NCBI GenBank assembly: GCA_002849045.2
Contig: NCRO01000236.1
Span: forward strand, 1 to 6,929
From: Candidatus Sediminicultor secundus
Lineage (GTDB): Bacteria > Atribacterota > JS1 > SB-45 > 34-128
Length of the DNA stretch: 6,929 bases
Direction: 5' to 3'
Below the pieces are notes generated by a model. That model was given only the letters and a program-made list of their open reading frames with translations, was not told the origin of the DNA and did no database searches. This document shows, one piece after another, positions 5,239 to 6,929 of the stretch. Positions within the stretch are counted from its first letter, which is position 1; each line of letters begins with the position of its first letter. The translations under genes and the position numbers were made by a program.

Positions 5239-5285
5239 TTTCCGCTAAGAGTTACCGAATTATTGAGCTGGTATACCTTCCTTAT
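5139..5285 (-). pseudogene. C-terminal relic of a Y1/RAYT-like transposase (copy A)
   Basis: The minus strand is open for 48 codons before a TAA at 5139: KVYQLNNSVTLSGKPIGSEE, then FFNQMVEALGITIHRRPKGR and SRKRES. GxPxGSEEF...LG and a terminal basic GRPRK-like tail are what one sees at the end of REP-associated tyrosine (Y1) transposases. The catalytic HUH and tyrosine regions are absent, and an in-frame TAG (5286-5288) closes the upstream side, so this is a fragment. The matching copy at 6480-6579 supports a dispersed element. Family assignment rests on the C-terminal pattern only; another transposase family ending in GRPRK is possible. Confidence 0.6.
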
Positions 5286-5322
5286 CTATTTAATTTAAAA
5301 ACAAAAATATTAATTGTCTAAG

Positions 5323-5337
5323 AAAATGGGATGTGTC
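5323..5337 (+). repeat. Inverted repeat, left arm, flanking the ATPase gene
   Basis: AAAATGGGATGTGTC on the plus strand matches AAAATAGGATGTGTC on the minus strand at 6470-6456 (14 of 15). It ends 5 bases past the stop codon of the ATPase gene. The right arm belongs to the 3' flank of transposase relic B, so these look like ends of the same element family in opposite orientation. Confidence 0.65.
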
Positions 5338-5342
5338 CGTAT

Positions 5343-6356
5343 TTATTTCAAAAGTCCTCTCTTAATCATGGAATCAACTTCATCGTTTGCACCCACATGA
5401 TGGATAGTGATATTTGGATATTCATTTTTGAAAACACGGAATACTTCATCTACGAAAGCTTGTCCTACAGATACGACTCCTTTGAAATCTAGAATGATTG
5501 TATTAAATTTTTCAAGACCCATTAATAATCGTTTTGCTTGTGACCTTGATACGTGAGGATCATTCGGATCCCCGCTTAACGCGACTGCTACGATTGTTTT
5601 TCCAAATCCAATCTCTTGGTCGGCGTATTGATCGAACACATCTTTTGGTGTCTTTTTTGAATCGAGCGAGATAACCATTTTAATGAGCGTGCCTTGTTTG
5701 AAATTCTCATTTTCTTCTGGCGAAAGAAACCAGTCCTCGTCTTGAAATGTATAGAATATATCACTTGAAAGGATTGAGAAGCTATCAAACATCCTGGATG
5801 TAAAGAATATTCCCTCTCCTGTATGGTTTTTTGGATCAGTTGTGAATTTACCTTTTGATAGATGAAGGATGGATTCCTTGATAGAATCTAAATGTAAAGC
5901 CTTTTGAATTTTTTTAAATATCCCGATTCCGTTATCCATGATTATAATATTTAAACTATTATTGCTAATTTTTATTTCTGTGATAATTGTGGTTCCTTTT
6001 GAATGATCGATGGCATTATTAAAAATCTCGGTAAAGCCATAGGCGCAAATTCTATAAATATTTTCCGGGTAGGATAAAATCATTGGTTTAATATATTTTA
6101 ACCAAACTCTGTCTTCTGCTATACCAGGTTTTATTTTTTCGATGAATTTAATGTATTTTCCATCAGCAAGAAAGTAATGGGTCCACCTCGTGCGCCCCGT
6201 CTTGATGATATTTCCATTTTCTACTTCTCTTATTAGGCATCGATGAGCTCTCTGCCTTGAAAATCCAAATTTCTTGGCCAAAACTATTGCAATGTCCCCT
6301 GGATGGTTTTCTACATTATCGAGGATAAATTTTTTTATAGCGCTGCTTTTATTCAT
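5343..6356 (-). CDS. Winged-HTH / GHKL ATPase / STAS-like DUF4325 regulator
   Basis: 337 residues with three parts. Residues 1-66 form a winged helix: helices over SAIKKFILDNVENH and DIAIVLAKKFGFSRQRAHRCL, then wing IIKTGRTRWTHYFL. Residues 95-225 are a GHKL/HATPase: FTEIFNNAIDH (E110, N114 of the N-box), MDNGIGIF (D141, G143, G145), TGEGIFFTSR (G180, G182). Residues about 230-337 match DUF4325, a STAS-like domain: VALSGDPNDPHVSRSQAKRL, then FNTIILDFKGVVSVGQAFVDEVF and a C-terminal MIKRGLLK (parts abbreviated). There is no His-kinase phospho-acceptor domain or membrane segment, so it is a soluble ATP-dependent DNA-binding switch, analogous to anti-sigma/STAS partner pairs fused in one chain. 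Its HTH may bind the three upstream repeats. It stands alone between transposase relics. Its target genes are unknown. Confidence 0.86.
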   Translation of the reverse strand: MNKSSAIKKFILDNVENHPGDIAIVLAKKFGFSRQRAHRCLIREVENGNIIKTGRTRWTHYFLADGKYIKFIEKIKPGIAEDRVWLKYIKPMILSYPENIYRICAYGFTEIFNNAIDHSKGTTIITEIKISNNSLNIIIMDNGIGIFKKIQKALHLDSIKESILHLSKGKFTTDPKNHTGEGIFFTSRMFDSFSILSSDIFYTFQDEDWFLSPEENENFKQGTLIKMVISLDSKKTPKDVFDQYADQEIGFGKTIVAVALSGDPNDPHVSRSQAKRLLMGLEKFNTIILDFKGVVSVGQAFVDEVFRVFKNEYPNITIHHVGANDEVDSMIKRGLLK

Positions 6357-6362
6357 AAATTA

Positions 6363-6391
6363 ATTATAAACTATTTATAGTTCTTTGTAAA
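6363..6391 (-). promoter_or_regulatory. Promoter of the ATPase gene, implying a leaderless mRNA
   Basis: On the minus strand TTTACA (6391-6386) is followed by 17 bases and a perfect TATAAT (6368-6363). Only six bases separate the -10 box from the ATG at 6356, so transcription should begin at or next to the A of the start codon. No Shine-Dalgarno sequence precedes this ATG, in contrast to every other intact gene in the window. Confidence 0.75.
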
Positions 6392-6438
6392 CCCCTAAAT
6401 CATTCTTTGTAAACCATGCTCAGGACTTTTTGTAAACC
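6381..6438 (-). promoter_or_regulatory. Three direct repeats (GGTTTACAAA) upstream of the ATPase gene
   Basis: GGTTTACAAAGAA occurs at 6393-6381 and 6415-6403, and GGTTTACAAAAAG at 6438-6426, spaced 22 and 23 bases, about two helical turns, so all three face one side of the helix. The first contains the -35 TTTACA. This is the layout of cooperative regulator sites; the winged-HTH product is the obvious candidate ligand. Confidence 0.75.
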
Positions 6439-6455
6439 TTGATTATTTAAACAGA

Positions 6456-6470
6456 GACACATCCTATTTT
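6456..6470 (-). repeat. Inverted repeat, right arm, flanking the ATPase gene
   Basis: AAAATAGGATGTGTC on the minus strand, the partner of 5323-5337. It is part of the 3' flank of transposase relic B and lies 18 bases beyond the outermost GGTTTACAAA repeat, so both arms tightly enclose the gene with its control region. Confidence 0.65.
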
Positions 6471-6579
6471 TTTTATAGTTTAGATTTCTCTTTTACGAGG
6501 TCTTCCTTTAGGATGTCTATCTATAGTAATGCCTAAAGTCTCAACCATCTGGTTAAGAAACTCCTCTGATCCCGTAGGT
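6459..6579 (-). repeat. 121-base direct repeat, copy B
   Basis: Gap-free match to 5118-5238 (about 87 percent by hand count). Similarity stops abruptly at ACCTA (minus strand), exactly where the group II intron 3' end begins, so copy A serves as an uninterrupted comparison for the intron boundary. Confidence 0.85.
6480..6579 (-). pseudogene. C-terminal relic of a Y1/RAYT-like transposase (copy B), intron-interrupted
   Basis: Reads PTGSEEFLNQMVETLGITID then RHPKGRPRKREI and stop at 6480. It keeps the GRPRK tail that copy A has altered to GRSRK. Upstream the frame runs into the group II intron, so the rest of the transposase, if present, lies beyond the window on the far side of the intron. 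The same family caveat applies as for copy A. Confidence 0.6.
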
Positions 6580-6589
6580 GGTCACGGTA

Positions 6590-6612
6590 GGACAGCCAGT
6601 TACCTGACTGCC
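6590..6612 (-). ncRNA. Group II intron domain VI hairpin
   Basis: GGCAGTCAG-GTAA-CTGGCTG-T-CC folds into a stem capped by a GNRA tetraloop, with one bulged U on the 3' side. Standard domain VI carries a bulged A there as branch point; the bulge being U suggests either a different pairing or first-step hydrolysis instead of branching. Confidence 0.65.
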
Positions 6613-6619
6613 CCCGCAC

Positions 6620-6654
6620 AGATCCCAGCGTGCGGAACTACCGCACTGGGCTCT
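6620..6654 (-). ncRNA. Group II intron domain V (catalytic hairpin)
   Basis: The minus strand reads AGAGCCCAGTGCGG, loop TAGTT, CCGCACGCTGGGATCT. CCCAG pairs with CTGGG, TGCGG with CCGCA, and CG forms the conserved two-base bulge. The AGC catalytic triad is present near the 5' base. At 35 bases it has the usual domain V size. The loop TAGTT is not the common GNRA, and one base pair near the foot is G-A instead of the usual G-U. Confidence 0.85.
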
Positions 6655-6844
6655 TCAGAGATACTCGCTTCCGTAAAAGACAAATTAGTATTGCCATCTT
6701 TGCTATTCCCTGCAGGGAGGTTTGCATTTGTTCCTTAAAGTCCTACTTGCCCGGCAAATGTTTCCTTTGCAGGCTAAGTATTCTGTCAGCCCCTTCCTCT
6801 ATTTGATAGAGTACTATGAGCTGATCCGACTCCCTATAAGCCAT
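6638..6844 (-). pseudogene. Remnant N-terminus of a group II intron maturase (LtrA-like)
   Basis: From an ATG at 6844 (GAGAGGG ribosome site upstream) the frame reads MAYRESDQLIVLYQIEEGAD, RILSLQRKHLPGK, then a TAG at 6743-6745. The same frame continues DFKEQMQTSLQGIAKMAILI and CLLRKRVSLKSPVR, stopping within domain V. ESDQLIVL, SLQRKH and MQTSLQGIA are typical of the first 60 or so residues of bacterial group II intron-encoded proteins. All reverse transcriptase motifs, including YADD, are absent, so no enzyme is made. An in-frame stop plus a large deletion marks it as dead. Confidence 0.78.
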
Positions 6845-6914
6845 CAGTCACCCTCTCTTTTCATCGGGTAGACTTACCTTTTGATAAGGAGCTTATGGGG
6901 TCTCCCAAGTCCGG

Positions 6915-6929
6915 CTCTTATACACATCT
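6915..6929. other. Tn5/Nextera adapter remnant at the contig end
   Basis: CTCTTATACACATCT is identical to the last 15 bases of the Nextera transposase adapter (CTGTCTCTTATACACATCT). It occupies the exact end of the window, so it is untrimmed library sequence and not genomic. The preceding CCGG differs from the adapter's CTGT, so the true junction is at about 6914. Confidence 0.9.

Larger units (their letters stand above)
6580..6914 (-). mobile_element. 3' part of a group II intron with a gutted maturase, 5' end outside window
   Basis: The minus strand ends with domain V, domain VI and a 3' boundary (…CCGTGAC) at about 6579-6581, where homology to the uninterrupted transposase relic resumes. 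Upstream of domain V lie maturase N-terminal fragments (MAYRESDQLIVL, QRKHLPGK, MQTSLQGIAKMA). The reverse transcriptase and maturase body that should follow is missing: coding sequence passes almost directly into domain V, indicating an internal deletion. The RNA could still splice or move with a maturase supplied in trans, since domain V and VI look sound. Domains I-III continue past 6914 and cannot be judged. The intron is inserted in the sense orientation of the transposase gene. Confidence 0.82.

Noticed and set aside
5588..5788. Minus-strand open frame inside the ATPase gene
   Set aside because: Alternative frame of a well-supported three-domain protein.
6529..6738. Plus-strand open frame of 69 codons across the intron end
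   Set aside because: It is the complement of group II intron domains V/VI and transposase relic B, with no protein features.
1..6929. tRNA, rRNA, riboswitch or CRISPR array
   Set aside because: No cloverleaf, conserved ribosomal stretch, riboswitch core or regular long repeat array was recognised on either strand by eye.

Overview
The window reads as a low-GC, probably Bacillota (Clostridia-like) accessory region. The evidence is a strong A/T bias, strong Shine-Dalgarno sites (AAAGGAGGT, GGGAGGTGAT), consensus sigma-A-type promoters, an XRE/ImmA regulator pair, and a group II intron with a familiar bacterial maturase start. Taxonomy is inference only. The last 15 bases match the tail of a Tn5/Nextera sequencing adapter, so the right edge is an assembly end and not biology.

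Left part (1-3604): a divergent unit. On the minus strand an XRE repressor gene is followed closely by an ImmA/IrrE-type HExxH peptidase gene, which runs off the left edge. On the plus strand is a three-gene ubiquitin-like operon: a 100-residue ubiquitin-like protein ending exactly in Gly-Gly, a JAMM/JAB metallopeptidase, and a 446-residue E1-like protein with a degenerate N-terminal and a better-preserved C-terminal ThiF fold. No E2 or E3 is visible. The 166-base divergent intergenic region holds two near-consensus promoters facing outward. Five copies of a TGCTTG half-site cover both -35 boxes. The simplest reading is that XRE silences its own operon and the ubiquitin-like operon, and the ImmA-like protease removes XRE on a signal. 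A GC-rich hairpin with a T-run between the first and second genes should make the ubiquitin-like protein far more abundant than its peptidase and E1.

Middle (3605-4942): two minus-strand genes converge on the operon. One is a small intracellular staphylococcal-nuclease-like protein whose C-terminus appears cut by a one-base slip in an A7 tract. The other is a stand-alone protein resembling phage prohead proteases with an extra C-terminal domain, without any capsid genes nearby. Its leader carries two inverted repeats over the -10 box and the ribosome binding site.

Right part (5060-6929): two diverged 121-base direct repeats, each carrying the C-terminal end of the same Y1/RAYT-like transposase, flank a one-gene unit. 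That gene encodes a winged-HTH + GHKL ATPase + STAS-like DUF4325 protein. It has a near-consensus promoter placed so that the mRNA would be leaderless, and three GGTTTACAAA direct repeats at 22-23 base spacing. A 15-base inverted repeat brackets the unit closely. The right-hand transposase relic is interrupted by the 3' part of a group II intron: domains V and VI are intact, and the maturase is reduced to N-terminal fragments with an in-frame stop.

Overall this looks like a genomic island in which an inducible ubiquitin-like conjugation cassette, a nuclease, a protease and an ATPase regulator have accumulated beside decaying mobile elements. A defence role is plausible but is inference.
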